Assembly: GCA_029204225.1 (NCBI GenBank) | Contig: CM055111.1 | Span: 44,989,815 to 45,053,814, forward strand | From: Diphasiastrum complanatum | Lineage: Eukaryota; Streptophyta; Lycopodiopsida; Lycopodiales; Lycopodiaceae | Direction: 5' to 3' | DNA length: 64,000 bases | Shown: in pieces, positions 22,866 to 36,731 of the stretch | Layout of the letters: the number at the start of each line of letters is the position of its first letter | How positions within the stretch are numbered: the stretch's first letter is position 1 | The notes under the pieces: model-generated | What the model was told of the DNA's origin: nothing | Seen by the model: only the letters and a program-made list of their open reading frames with translations | The model's database searches: none | Translations under genes and position numbers: made by a program

Positions 22866-24715
22866 CTAAGGGAAAACATTTGGAATATTTCCAAAGATAC
22901 TTCAAAAAATGACCTCTTTTTATGGGTGTCAACAAAAAAGCATATGCATGTGTAAAGTTTTTTTCAAAATACATTTAAAAAGAGACTTTTTTTTTGTTCG
23001 TGACAAGAATAACAATTATACCGTTTTTGGGGGTTCTCAAGAACACTTGCAAGAACATTTCCATTCAAAGAAATCCAAGTTTTAAAAAGAAGCACATTTT
23101 TAAAATGCTCATACTCTTATGATATAAAAGTGACAAACAAAGAAAGTAATTACTTCTATTCCATGACACACGCAATATTCAAAACTCTTTGGACTCATAT
23201 ACAGTTCCAAATGCTAGTCACTATCAATCCCATCACTATCAGTAGTCCGAGATGTTGATGATCTTGAAGTGGTGGACTCGATGCACTGCACTGCATCAAG
23301 TTTGTGTCTCATTCCGATACATTGCATCAGATTTGCACACAAACTCGATACACTACATCGAATTTGCACACAAACTCGATGTAGTGTATCGAGTTTTTGT
23401 GCAAACTTTTTCTACCAAAATAAAAAATGTTTAAAATTTCTTGGAAACATTTAAATTAGCCTCAATTTTTAACTTTTGGTTTGGTATGTAAAATTATTCT
23501 TGATATTCTTGCATAATTATGTTAAAAATTATCTTAAATATCAAAAGATACAATATGAAAAGTTTATTTTACAAACTCTTAAGCGACCTGAAATTGAATA
23601 AAAAATACAAAAAATTTCATTAATTTTAGTAAAAATGATGTATTTTTTACCACTTCCAGGGGTAAAAAGAAGGCCAACCCATAAAATGTCTCTGCAAATG
23701 TTGAGAAAAGACTTAAATTGTCACATGACAACAACAACATAGGAAAGTTGCCTAATACACAAGTTCCAGCCCACAGCTAAAACATCATTATAGAGTATTG
23801 AAGATATCTTTTTCTTAGCAGAATGCATTCTTGAAATCTTTAGATGACAATCAAAATATTAATGGTTTTAATGTGTTATACAAGTACATATAACAAACTC
23901 TCAATGAAAAGTACAATAACTATATGCATGTTATGTTCATTTTTTTGATTGTGTGGGCTTTTAAAACTATATCAAAATTGCAATGGACAAAATCATATAG
24001 TTTTTTACTAATTTATTTTTGAAAACATGGTATGTGCATTCTCAAGTTTTTAAAAACAGTAAAAAATCACACCTTTAAAAAAATAATATAACACAAAAAT
24101 GTGCTTTTATTTTTTATATGGTGATTTTTGAGACTTTTGGAAGGAATCTTCTTAGGAGAAAGCTTTTCAATTACCCACTCAATAAGAAATTGTGCTAATT
24201 CCTATATGAGAATGTTTTTGTTCATTTTGGGTGTCCGCTCGAACTTGTGAGTGATCGGTGAATGCATTTCCTAAACGAAACTATCACTTGCTTGTTATCC
24301 TCATATCTGGTTGTCCATAGAAAATATCCATGATGCAATGGACAAGCAAAATCATCGAACAAAGTCTCCTATAGCATTATCATGAAAATGGTAGAGGCTA
24401 CACGAGCAGATTGGGAGCACAAACTCAACACTATGGGCTTTCAGGACAACCTTCAAGGTGAGCACTAGACAAACATTATTTCAGATGAGGTATGGATAGG
24501 AAGTCGTAATGACCCTTGAATTTGTTGTTCCAAGTTTGAGACAATAAAAAAACAAGACAACGATGGACTGTACCTTGGCTCAAGAATCAGAAAATCCAAT
24601 AAAGAGATGGGCGAGTTTTCATGGTATGTATTCTCTCCAAGAGGTGAATATATTTCCCTTAGGATCCCCATGCAACCTATATTAAGCTATTGATCTCCTA
24701 TTCTTGCATTATAGT
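22866..24715. other. Inserted non-coding stretch within Gypsy integrase
   Basis: About 1.85 kb of AT-rich sequence separates two parts of one integrase gene, so it entered later or replaced the middle. No ORF domain is recognised. It contains the hairpin/tandem repeat at 23314-23407. Confidence 0.4.
23314..23407. repeat. 31-bp tandem repeat folding into a hairpin
   Basis: GATACATTGCATC.. at 23315 and GATACACTACATC.. at 23346 are direct copies 31 bp apart. The second copy (23331-23361) is also the inverted partner of 23376-23407 (CTCGATGTAGTGTATCGAG), giving a ~31-bp stem with a 12-14 bp loop. Confidence 0.7.
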
Positions 24716-25085
24716 AGTCAAACGTTGCCGTTGCCGAATGCCTGAGTACAAAGAAATCTATCCAACAGAGACTCCAGAATCTCCTTCAACTCCATGAAAC
24801 TCGCTTCCTAGCCCTCCATACGTTAGCTATGGCGAAGCAATGGAGAAAGGCTTGGCACGATCGTAACATCAAGACCAAGGATCTCGTCAAGGGAGAATTG
24901 GCGCTACTGTACAAGGCCAAGACACATAAAGAAAAGCTCGAACTTTTTGAAAAAGGACCATACAAGGTAGTAGAGATCCGACCTAATGGCGCAATCATTC
25001 TCGCTAACCTACAAGGCAAATTGTTTGACACACATTGAAATGGCAGTAGGTTCATTGTTACTACCCAGCCGATGTAGATTAGGGA
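24716..25085 (+). pseudogene. Gypsy integrase C-terminal domain
   Basis: The plus strand encodes the conserved tail of Gypsy integrase: RKAWHDRNIKTKDLVKGELA, LYKAKTHKEKLELFEKGPY, KVVEIRPNGAIIL, then NGSRF. It is the 3' end of the element begun at 18250. The open part runs 24829-25038; the upstream piece is shifted in frame. Confidence 0.75.
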
Positions 25086-25339
25086 TGAGCCTCATGTGCC
25101 ATTCTCGTTGTCTTCATCTTTTTGTAGAACACCTCAACAGACCAATGTTCTACCATCAAGTGGAATTGGAGGTAGGCATCAAATTAGATGTTCCATGGCC
25201 TTCTGTCTCAATGTAATTTGCAAATTTATGTTTTCTTTATACAGTATCCATGCATGTCCCAACCTACTTTGCCGATCCTTGCATGTCTTTTGTCGCAACT
25301 ATTCGTAGGGTGCAATGACTACTCTTTGGCTATGTTTTC

Positions 25340-26480
25340 TCCTCATATGCCATGTGCTAGCTAGCCCAACTTGCATCGCTATAGTGTTGTAGGACAAAGT
25401 CATTCTCTCTTTCGGAGATCAACCCAAAATTGTAGGTTCCCTTTAGATATTGTAGGATTCGCTTCGCCATCTGCCAGTGTTGCATTCCATGATTGGATGA
25501 AATTGACTGAGTGCATAGACAGAGTATGCTAAATCGGGTCTCGTACAAACCGCAAGGTACATCAGACTCCCAATTTGATTTTGATATGGGATCCTTTGCA
25601 TATTCAGTCTTTTCTCATTCATGCTTGGGCAATCTTGCTTCGACAATTTGGATCCTACCATCATCGACTATGCCTTCTCTTTGCAATAGATCATCCCATA
25701 TTGCTTCAACACTTTCTCAGCATATTTGGATTGGTTCAGATGCATGACTCTTCTCTTTCTGTCTCTTTTGATTGGTAGCTCCAAACATTTTGTTATTTCT
25801 CCTAGATATGTGATTTTGTAATTCTCAGATATCCGACTCTTCGTTTCATTGATTAGCGTCAGATAGTTAGTTTCCTATCATCAAAGAATCGTCCACATTG
25901 TAATGTCAAAATCATGATCTTTCCTTCTATCCTTTTAATGTAGACATTGCAATCAAGTTGAGTCGGATAGAAGTCTATCAGAAGACTATCGATCTCTCCT
26001 GAATCAATCACTATTCCATAATCATGTTATGTATAGGTGGTTGACTCTTCATTGACAACTGTGGACACATTATTGTTCTCACCATCTTTGGATAATTCTG
26101 TGACATTTGCCCTTTCTCCTTTGTGCTTTCCTTTTGCCAGCAATCGTATGCTAAATGCTCCTTTTTCTTGTAGTGAGTGCAACATATAGTCAGATTAAAC
26201 CAACATTTGTCTGTTGTATGCCTTGACCTCTGACAATGATCACATGTAGAAGTATCTTTGTTGTTGTTACCCTTTGTTGAAGACTTCATTTGAGTCTTCT
26301 TAATCTTGGGCTTGTTTTTTTATCTTTTTCTTTTTTCTTGCAAAAAGGGCCTTCTCCTAATCGCCATTTGGTTCTCCTTCATCTCTCATCAATCTTTCGT
26401 CTACTACGAGATTGACTGCTCTTTCGAATGTCATCTCAGGTCTGGTGTCGTTGGTGTGTCGAACTATCGGTTGCTCAAGG
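25340..26480 (-). pseudogene. Internally deleted Copia (gag joined to RT/RNase H)
   Basis: On minus, 26480-26300 encodes gag (RPEMTFERAVNLVVDERLM). At 26240-26120 are two zinc-knuckle-like units, CDHCQRSRHTTDKC and a damaged one ending KEHLAYDC. Near 26000 the reading passes straight into RT (LDCNVYIKRIEGKIMILTL), with the YVDD block destroyed, then IPYQNQIGSLMYLAVCTRPDLAYSV and RNase H start (HYSDASWAS). Protease, integrase and half of RT are missing. Confidence 0.75.
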
Positions 26481-28029
26481 AATGTGTTGAAAAAGGTTGG
26501 CTGAGTTCACCATCTCCAACAATTTTGGCATTTTTACTTTTGCTATTTAAAAAAAAAATTAAAACTATATTTTTCTGTTACTTATGTTTTTAAATGTTTG
26601 TGGGTTTAAATTAGATGTGAGAAATTCCGGTGGTGCTTGCCTTTGTAACACAATGTAGCATTGGCTTTCAAATGATGGAAAGAGGTCGATGCTCCATTAC
26701 AACAAATTCGGCTGCACAGATTTTTCCAATTAGTTCAACTACCCAACACTGACAAAAAACTTAAAAAAATCCGATGACTAGTTATGTTTTCACACCTGAC
26801 AAGCTAGGCTTTAGATCTATTTAGCAGTAGTGGCACCACTACTGCATGTGATGTCCAAAAGAGCAGACATGTCAGGGCTATAGTATAAGAGTCTTGCTTA
26901 GTGAAGTTTATTAAAATGAGATTAGCAAGTTTTTTAGTTTTGTTGGATGAGTTTCAAGAGGTAGGCAAAGTGGGACTAGATGAGGATGGAATTGTCCCAC
27001 TTTGCAAAAAGCCTCAACCACTTGCCAACGGAATTGTAGGTGATGAGGGTGATCTGACAGAGGTTGTAGAGCAAGAGTACAAAATCATTACAGAGGTTGT
27101 AGTCAAGAGCTATCCTCTCAATAGTTGTTCAAAAAACTGCTAAAGTCGATCCAAACGACTTAGTGAAGAACCTTTGATTGTAACCTAGATAATATTGATA
27201 AAATCATTTGTATTTAATAGTTTTGATTATTTCAAAAATGAAATTTATCTTTGTTGTGAATTGCAAAAAAAAAAATCAAATCAATTTATGTATCACTTAA
27301 ATTGATTGTTGGACAATGCCTGAGTTATTTAAATTTTACATTTCACAATATTATTTACAAATGCTAAAATATAATATCTAATTGAAAACAAGCTTTCAAA
27401 CAAATATTGAAACCCTTTAAATTGCATGTTTTTGAAATTTTTTTAACTAAATTCTTTTTTAAAACTTTAAATTTACATATTTAAGCAATCAATATTCATC
27501 ACAACCATAAATTTCATTCTTTATGATTTTTGTACACAAATTTTAGAATACTCAAGTCAAATTTAAAACATTTGCAAAATGCAATATTTTAGATTCACTT
27601 AACTGAAAAAATTAAGATTTAAAAATTAGTGTGAATTTCCAAAATATTATAAAAGCTTTTAAAAAACAAGTCTCTTTGCCATTTCCCATTTCAAAAGTTT
27701 TCACGTTAAATCTAAAGTAGATCCACAAAATGGATGAATTGCAAGTTATACATTCAAGATCTTTAAGAAATGTGTTCTTTAGGATCTCTTACTCTACTAA
27801 GATAAAGTTTATCTAATGGTGTATCTACTTCTAGAATAAATAACAAATACAACAATTCATGTTAACCTTAGTAGTAAAATGTCATAATTTTTTTTTGAAT
27901 TGACAAATCTGATTGGGGAGATTCATATAATAATTGTTGCTTAGAGAGTAGAGATAATTGAATGCAATAAGTAAAATAACAATCATACAAAAATTGTATG
28001 TCAAAGTTAATGTGTGTTATAATTTGAGG
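26481..28029. other. AT-rich stretch without recognised gene
   Basis: Very AT-rich with A and T runs. A short open frame at 26901-27143 on plus has no recognisable domain and I do not regard it as a gene. Confidence 0.4.
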
Positions 28030-28625
28030 TTTTTAATCTCATTTGGATCTACAAACATGAATCAAGCATCAAGGATTGCATATTGATTTGATAGATAAAT
28101 GGATGAGGTCGAGTTTGGACCCATTCTAATTGGCTAATTTTCATACATTGCTTCTAGACTAGAATTTCTAGGTCATTTGGTGAGATACCAAGACATTACA
28201 ATTTAGGACAAGTTTAGGGAAAGTGGCCAAATGACATTTTGGAAGCTATAAATAGCTGGACCTGCATGGAGAACATATCATTGTATTCTCTTTTGATGTA
28301 GAGAATTCATCTCTTTTGGTTCTATGTCCATCTCATGTGTATTTCTCTTGATATCTTGGTTTTCTATGTGTAGAATGTTGATTTTTTGATAGATCTAGCT
28401 TCCACACGTGTGAAGGACAGTAGACTGCTGCTATTGTACGGATAGGGGCAGTACCTTACTATATTCTCATGCTTATGATCAGATCTTAGTGATTTATGCA
28501 ATTCTAGCATGCTAAAATTGATGATTTCTATCCTGTAGATAAATCTAGATGTGCATCCAAATTTAATCAGGACCTTGTTGATCCACGAAATGTATTTGGA
28601 TCTGTATTTTTCACATATATCTTAT
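28030..28625 (+). mobile_element. LTR, Copia family a-related (c)
   Basis: TATAAATAG at 28247 is followed by GTGTAGAATG and TTCCACACGTGTGAA at 28401-28415, then CAGTAGACTGCTG. The end TTTTTCACA at 28625 matches that of the LTR at 15363-16012. No internal region of an element adjoins it, so it may be a solo LTR. The 5' boundary is approximate. Confidence 0.5.
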
Positions 28626-31578
28626 TATTTATAAATCTTTTCAAATAATGGGCAAGTGATGCATCCTTTCACCCAACAAGTGATCTCTCTCAAAGGCCTC
28701 CACGTCTCGTAGCAAAGAAATCTATTTCAATAGCATTTTGTAAACATGTAAATGTGATATTTTTAGAGTAAAAGAAAATAATACAATTTCAAACTTTTAA
28801 CTTTTAGAGTGTAATCTCAACTTAATAGGTCATAATCATCGAGTTTTACAACATTTGATCTAGTAATGTCATGTCCTCTTATAGCTTCTTCATTTATCAA
28901 AGGAGATATTGAATCCTCGATGGATACCTTTTCTGAAACTCCAAAAATTCTTCCTCACTCAGTAAGGTTTCAACATAAGCTTTCAATTTTTTCTACTATG
29001 GTTCTCAATGTCTATTGTCAGATTTCCAATTGCCATCTTTAACAAAATGTATCTCACTTTCTAGATTATGTAACTATGATCAGTAATATCAAAAAATTCT
29101 ATGAATTCTTTTGAAAAAATAGAGAAGACTTCATCTTATCTCAAAACAAAAACTTCTTCTATATCATTAAAAAAAATAACTATTACTTTCTATAAAGTTC
29201 ATAAAAACATCAAATATAGATTTACCATTAATAAGAGTTGAAGTTGAAAGAGATTCAGCCAAAATTATAGAACAAGAGGTAGTTTGTTATAAATTTGAAG
29301 CCATAGATGCTTCAACTCACACCTATATCAATATACGTTTCATCTTCATTTACATCGATTGGAATAGATGCATAAGTTTCAATTAAGACAACAAAAGATG
29401 AACCGTCATACTCATCTTCTAGGTTTTCAATAGAGATATAGAAACATAAATTATTGCTAGATATAGATTTTTTTGATTGCACGTCATTACATATTACATA
29501 TTTGGGAAGTGAAAATCTCATGCTAAATGATCTTTGGAAGATCATAGTTGGTATAACTTATGTACTACAATTTGTAGTACATGGAATATTAAGGCTAGGC
29601 TTTGTTAACTAGCATAGTGAAAATACCTTTCGTTTAATATATCTTGACATTATTTGCAATAACAGGATATCTTTGCATATAAATAATAAAGTTCATGTTG
29701 AAATTATTCATTGTCATGCGTGGCGTACTCTTACAAATTTTACTAATTTTGAAAATATAGCATTTATTGTTAAGTTAAAATATGTTTGAGAAATTTTGAT
29801 TTCATTAAGAACTTGCATATTTACAGTTTGGTACCACTCTAGTACAACAATGTTTTCATATTGTTTTTCTTAAAGGTACATTTTTTTGTCTTACGGGAGT
29901 AGGAACCTACACCAATTCATGGGACTATTCCAAAATATCCACAATCACTCCAGCAGCTGCAATAGTCTGTTATGCAACTTGACACTCAATATTGACAATG
30001 TAATGCAACAATTATACCAATAGTTGCAAGTAGTTTCTACTAACAACCTTGCGTATCAATTGGAAATTTTTTAAGAGGGAAAAAACATGGTAAAGGTGAG
30101 GTGGTTGACGATCGAATCAACTTCAATTATTTTATGTGTGCATCTACATTTCCATAGGCAATTGATTCTCCAAAAGCAATAAGGATGGAAAATAAATTAG
30201 TTTTTATAGTATTTATTACTTTTTAATCTCAATCGACAACAATTAAGAAAAAAATAGCAATATTAATGGAAACATTTGAAACTAGACAGTATGACATCAG
30301 AAGTCGATGATATAGCATGCAAGGTCACCCTAACTATGCTAGATAACTGCCAAAGTTTGAATCCAAATAGCTAGGAACACAAAGTCCCTAAAAAGGACAT
30401 ATTGAGTTGACTAGAAATATTGCACCTAACATATAATAGTTGGTACTAGACCTAAGGTTATAAGATACTCTTAGAAATAAGGGCTATGACTGTAAGTCTA
30501 GGACTTAGGCTAAGTAATACAACCACTAAAATGGACATTCATGAGGACTTGTTAACCCCATGAGCAGTCTTGGAATATGGCTTGAGTAGTACCGATAATA
30601 AGAGTAAGTTTCAACATCCATTGATTCACTCCCTAGGTGTGAGGCCTAGACTATGGGATGAGCCTATGCATCCTCCAAGACTTAGGTGTGGCATCTCCTA
30701 GATTGGAGGTGAGTTATGATGGTATGTAAAGAGATGCCATAAATACCTAATTGAGTGATGTTGGATGTTCGTTATGGGATAACTTCTGCTTGGGGGTGAG
30801 CATGGAGCTTGTGCTTTGGTTGGGTTTGGTTATTCACATGCCCTTTTCCCTCTTGTTCTTCACTTTCTTGGGTATGTTAGGGCTCCATCCAGTTTGGGCC
30901 TTTAAAATATGTGTCTCAAACAAAATCATTTCTAATAATACATTCTAGTAAAAGTAAAACCAGGCATCACTAATGCAAGCCCTTGTTTAAGATTTGAGGA
31001 AAGCTTCTTTATGCATTAAATGGTCTCTATATTTCCATATTTTTTACAAGGTCATGATATGCATCATTTGCTGAGCAAAATTTATGACTTCTTGCTTGAG
31101 GTATCATGAGTCCTCAATAGTACAGCCAAATCAGTTAATACAATTGAGTTTTATATTGAACTTGTACGCTTATACAATAAAAGGAGTCTAGTTTGAACTC
31201 ATAATCACAAACAAATTTTTATTTGGGTTTAAGTAGAGCACAAAGCGACGACCCTCTATGCAAAGGTGTGGAGTTTGATTGTGTTCTTTGCAAATGCTTA
31301 TGTTCACTAGCATGAATACTCACAAAGACACTCAACCAACTACTTTCAAAGACAATTTGTCAATATGCTAATTGGAAACTAATAGGAGAGTAACCTTTAG
31401 AACAAGGCTCAAATTATTGTACCTAAATCATAACATGAAATCAAAACAACTCAAAGTTTTGAAAAAAGAATTGAGAGATTCGAGAATATGAACCTAGTTC
31501 TCAACATGGTACCATTTTGCTAAGCAAAGAAAAAACATAGTACAAGCTTGTTGATATGCTCTTATTTGACGACTACCA
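28626..31578. other. Intergenic stretch, no recognised gene
   Basis: A 77-codon open frame on minus (29545-29312, Asp/Glu-rich) with acidic coding-like pieces downstream to ~28900 may be a decayed ORF, but I do not recognise it. The region 30290-30940 is less AT-rich and looks like repeat or LTR sequence without defined ends. Confidence 0.35.
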
Positions 31579-34500
31579 CTACCAGTCAATGGTTTCCACC
31601 GTTGTCTCTTTTTTTGGATCTACGTAGGACTTTTTATATCTATAAAAATATGCAACCACTAGGAAAATCAAGAAATTCCCTAGGGACATGGCACTCAACA
31701 ACCAATAAAAGCGGTCTAGGTGTCCTAGGTTGATGTTTTGGGCAAGCCAAGGTGTACTGCCATGGTGACCAGTTTTTCGTTGCACAACCTTCACCACCAA
31801 GCTCGCAATGAAGTTGCCAATGGAGTCGGCCGTGTAGACATAGGATGTACCGATGCTACGCAACCCATCTGGCGCTTGGCTATAGAAAAACTCTAGTTGT
31901 CCCACTAGGAAAAACACCTCTGCTACACCCAAAAGCAAATATTGCATTGAAAGCCAAAACGCGCTGATGGGCACAATGTGTTGAGGGTTGGTTGCCACGT
32001 GGGGGGCCCAGGCAACGTGGCGTCGGTGTCTCTCGAAAAGTGCTGCAACAATTGCTGCCATGGTAGTTGCTATAAGGCCAATGCCCATTCTTTGCAAGAA
32101 GCTGATGCCACGTGGTTTGTGGGTGACACGTCTGATAAGGGGGACTAGAATGACGTCATAGATGGGCAAGAGCATGAGGACAAAGATTGCACTGATGACA
32201 GGGATTGTTGCAGAGGGGACTGTAAAGTGAGGGCCAATCTTCCTATTCATGGTGTTGCCTTGCTGCACTGTGAAATTGACCAGGGTTTGGGTGACAGTTT
32301 GTGGGATGAAGCAGACGAGCCACACTGGGATCAACTTCACCAGTGTCTTCACTTCCTCTACTTGTGTCACTGTACACAGGTGCCATGGGTTGATGTAGTT
32401 GTCCTCCACATCATCCCAAGCTGTTATCACTGCCGCTTTGTCTAGGAATCTGCATATATTACAACAGGGAACCCACATGTCAGTGTTTATGTCAAAACAG
32501 ATGAGCATCTATGGAGCAACTAACATATGAGCAATCTACAAGTTCAGTCTATGCTTTAGTACAGCTCAAAATCAATGGATGAGTCTAATTTGGAGTGCAA
32601 ATCTAGATCATGTGAAGCATTGACGTGGATTAGCAAGAGGACAAAGTAAACTAAATCAGTAGGGAACTAACGTTAAGTGCTTGATTCTTGTCCATGGTTT
32701 TTCAATTGAAAGGCCTCATAACTAAATCTTGTATCCAAATATTTTTTTTTGATGTTAATGCATGCAAGGAAGAACTAGTGTCTAGGCTGTTTCTCTGTGG
32801 GAGGGGCCTTTGCTTAAGGGCAAGAGTCCGTTCTTTGTGTAATGTCAAATGCGATTCTTTTATTCTATTTCATCGATTGTATCTAATATATGTCATGCAT
32901 ATTGTTTCACGCCACAATTAGGATGAATAGCATCTGCTGATTGACAAATAGTAGCACGAGCTCGGTGTCAATCAGTAAATGGTTGTCCACATGAGCCTTT
33001 TGACAAGAGATTTTACTAGGTGCATCAAACTATCTACTTGGACCTTTTCTTGGATACTCCAAGTGCTAGGTGTAAATCAAGCCGTTTGAAACTAGGTGAA
33101 AATATCATCTAACAATAATAGTTCTTTCCAATGGGCTAGCAGATTTCAGAAAAGTGTTGAAAGAAAATTACCTGCTCAATTTAGTTATAGGTATGATCTT
33201 AATACTTATTGATCGGAATAAGGCAGATTGTGCAACAGCTTCCTGAAAATGCTGTTTAGAAGCTGGGATCAAAGGTTAACAAGACTAGTTTGGATTTAGC
33301 AGAAGAAAACCAGGAAATTATAGTTGCATCAACTAAATCAGAAGAAATTCAGGCCATAATGGCGCTCAGATATAACTGGAAAGAGCAGGCAAGTCTTATG
33401 TAAAGTGGTTTACCTGAAGAAATTCGTGTGGGCGAGCTTGCGGCTTCCTTTGATAGCAGAAGGCTTGTCATATACTTCGTACAATTTTGCTGTATCCTCT
33501 GGGAGAGTAGCGTTTATCTTCCTTGTCGCTGCGACAATTACTTGGGCTACTCGAGTGAGGGGACTTCCACTTGGAAGCCGGTGTCGGTACAGTGGTGTCC
33601 CTGCAACGTATAAAGTAATCGATAATGCCACAGCCATCGCCATTGCTCCGAATCCCCAGCCCCAACCAAAATTTTCCTGAACATAGACGATAACAACCAG
33701 CGAGAAACTTATGCCCACTGTAAGAAAGAAGTAGAACCCATTGAAGAACCTTCCAAGGAGATTTTTTTCTCTAGTAAGAGCCACGTCAAATTGATCAGCT
33801 CCAAAAGGAGACACACAAGGTCTGATTCCACCTGTTCCCAAAGCAATTACGTAGATTGCGGTAAAGAGATAGGCAGCCTGCAAAGTGGAAGGACGCTCAC
33901 ACCCTACGGTGAAAAGCTTTATTTGATTGCATCCAGCGTTAGAAGGTCTCAGAGCTGGTACGATCCCAGATATAGTCAAAAGCACAAGGCCCTGCATCAA
34001 CGCATATATCCCAAAGGCAAAGACGATTCCATCATGAAGCCACTATTTCCAAGCAAAGTATTACTTCACTCGAATTCGATAACAGACTACGGAAGTCAAA
34101 GAAAATCCTGAAGGCTCTATCCCGTCATAGCTCGAATCAAGTTCATCTAGATTACGTACTCATAATTCCTCACACACAAACATATCAAGGAAGTCTCAGA
34201 ATTAGTTACATGAGCATATTCTGTGTGCAATCGACAAGTTACTCTCTCAAAGATTTCTCTGAATCTACCGGCAGTATGTCTAATTTGGCTATGATTGCCG
34301 CAATGAGATTAGGGAGCATCTAACTGATTTTGAACCTACCAATAGATAGATCAAGGAAAATATGACGATCGTCCAGTAGCGACCTAGGTAAGAATCTGCA
34401 ATGAAAGCTCCAAGTAGAGGCAGAATTTGAACTGTTCCAAGGAAATTCGTGACAATCGTTGCTGCCTCTGAAAATTTGTAGTGCATGCTGTATGCCAGGT

Positions 34501-34908
34501 AGTTGATAAAATTTACTGCTAGCCCAAAATATGCCATTCTTTCTGTAATCTCATTTCCTGTGTCAACACAACGCAAAGTAGGTGCAAGTTTTTTTTTTTT
34601 CAGATGTATTCATTGCTTTCAACAGGCGCCTCCTATTCAGACCTGTTTCTTTCACTACTTATGGACATTAGATGAATTGATCAATTGGTAAACGTTACAG
34701 AATTTGGCTAGACAGAGCCTAGAGGTAGACCGTTCATACCAAAAATAAACAAGGAAGCCGTCCAGCCACCAGTACTGTAATATTTCTTAGGATCCATAGG
34801 CTTGCCATGAATATCAACTGGTGCAAAACCGATAGAGAGCTTGTCCAAGTCCTTAGATTTCTGTTGATGTTGATCCGACGAGAAACTTGTTTCCTCCTTG
34901 GAGGACAC
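31579..34908 (-). CDS. NRT1/PTR family (NPF) transporter, 4 exons
   Basis: Exons on minus: 34908-34740, 34557-34340, 33991-33414 and 32449-31579; introns of 182, 348 and 964 bp all GT-AG. The spliced frame is intact and gives 611 aa, normal for plant NPF. Features: TGGW near residue 48; the ExxER proton-coupling motif as EITER (59-63); PTR2 signatures ALGTGGIRPCVSPFGADQFD (179-198) and GSRKLAHTNFFRFLDKAA before the cytosolic loop; twelve hydrophobic segments expected. NPF proteins are proton-coupled importers of nitrate, peptides, hormones or other metabolites, mostly in the plasma membrane. The substrate and the NPF subfamily cannot be fixed from the sequence. An upstream ATG at 34943 opens a 69-codon frame overlapping the start, a possible translational damper. 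It is an ordinary gene stranded among repeats. Confidence 0.93.
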
Positions 34909-36468
34909 AACAATTGAGTGTCAATCACAGACATTATACACATAAACTACGGTAGACAAATTCGGCAGTCATTTTCTCAGCATAAAGCGGTAGTATGGCA
35001 CAGCACCCAAATAAAATTAGTTGCTTTCTACTTTCCTGAACATGATATCAGTACTCACGAATTCATCTCAATCGACTATAAGCTACTTCGGCTACTATGC
35101 TTTCTACTAAGACATAGTTGTCGCTCCCAGGATCCAGCTCCAATTAAACACTTAAGAACAATGCTTGCAGAAATGCCTTCATGCTCAAACATATAAATTC
35201 ATACTACTCGCTACATGACCACTCAATGTGCAAAGACGTACCATTCTTCCGAATCAGTGACTTCCTCTTCTCAGTCTCCAGCTCAAATCTGCAATACTTC
35301 CTCAGGTACCCTTATCAGAACATAAATTCAAGCTTTAGTCCCTGCGTCTTCCAGCTGAAGTAGCATCATCACTAATTCAACAGTAGAGATAGTATTCCGA
35401 GGAATTTTTTTATTATAAAGAAAGCAGAGAGGGAATTCCGAATGAGGTAATTTATGCTTGACCTAGGAAGATGAACAGAGAGATATATGTAGTGTCAGCA
35501 ATAGCTCATCCTAAATTGGCGTGATGATGAGGGTACTGCATGCAGGCCGAGGCCCCACCCTCCTGCATCGATCGAAGCAGCCAGCCATACATGAGTCCTG
35601 GAATTTTTTTGATCTATCGGTGATGATTATGTATAGATGATTCTTCATATCTACAAAGGTGGGGCATACCCAGAAATTAGAATTACGCTCATCTTGTATC
35701 ATGTATATTATGATCCAGATTCTGTGGCCCGAAACCCTCGTCTTTTGACGTTTGATTTGGTGGATCATGGCATAAGGACACCAAGAAAGACAATTTGGCT
35801 AGGTCAGCATCTTCATTTCATAATCACATCAACCGATTGCCCCCACCCCCCACTTTGATTCTTGGATTAGCATAGGTTGTGCAAGGATAGCCCCTCGCTT
35901 GGCCTCGAGTGCAGGCCGCGCCGAGGGCTCAGGCCCACAGCCCCCAAGCCTTTGTATGACCTACACTTACACTCATTCACACAACGCATAACCCTACCTC
36001 TTGCTTAGTGCCCTGCCCATGACACAAGTTCAGCTTTTACGAGAGTACTTGGGCAATGGCCCATGACATTTGTGGATTGGAGAGGCATTATGGTTTAGCC
36101 TTTCCTCTTGGACATTTTGCCATGAAATATGCCGTATTAATCTTTGTGCTTGTCATTTCCTATCATGAAAGAGGCTAGGGTGCATATGTTTTAAAGCTCA
36201 TTTTGTTAATATGTCAAAATTATTAATAAATGAGCCTTAAAACATATTTAAAATGAGCTAGGTTGCTTCATGATAACCACATGATTTTTCAACAATGAAT
36301 GTTATAAGCAGTACGAGAATATTTGAATGTTGCTATATGGGATTATTGCACAAACCACGCCATGGACCCCAACCATTGCAATGAATCAACCGAGCATAGA
36401 GTCTCTCAAACACCCTTAATGTAGTTGTGGACATATCAAACCAAAAGAATCACTATTTTTCCATCATT

Positions 36469-36603
<135 letters not shown>

Positions 36604-36731
36604 GCACTTATAAAGTTCTATAACTATGAAATAGCAGCCATTACGACTTCCTTGTACAAGCCATTGTTAATAATATGTTTAGAATTTCTTAAATGAAATG
36701 ATAAATCCAATATGTGATTGCACTTGCTTCG

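Noticed and set aside
26901..27143. 80-codon plus frame as a small gene
   Set aside because: No domain, no evident promoter or splice partners, and AT-rich surroundings; chance is the simplest explanation.
29312..29545. Acidic 77-codon minus frame as part of an endogenous virus or gene
   Set aside because: I could not match it to any known domain, and neighbouring frames are full of stops.
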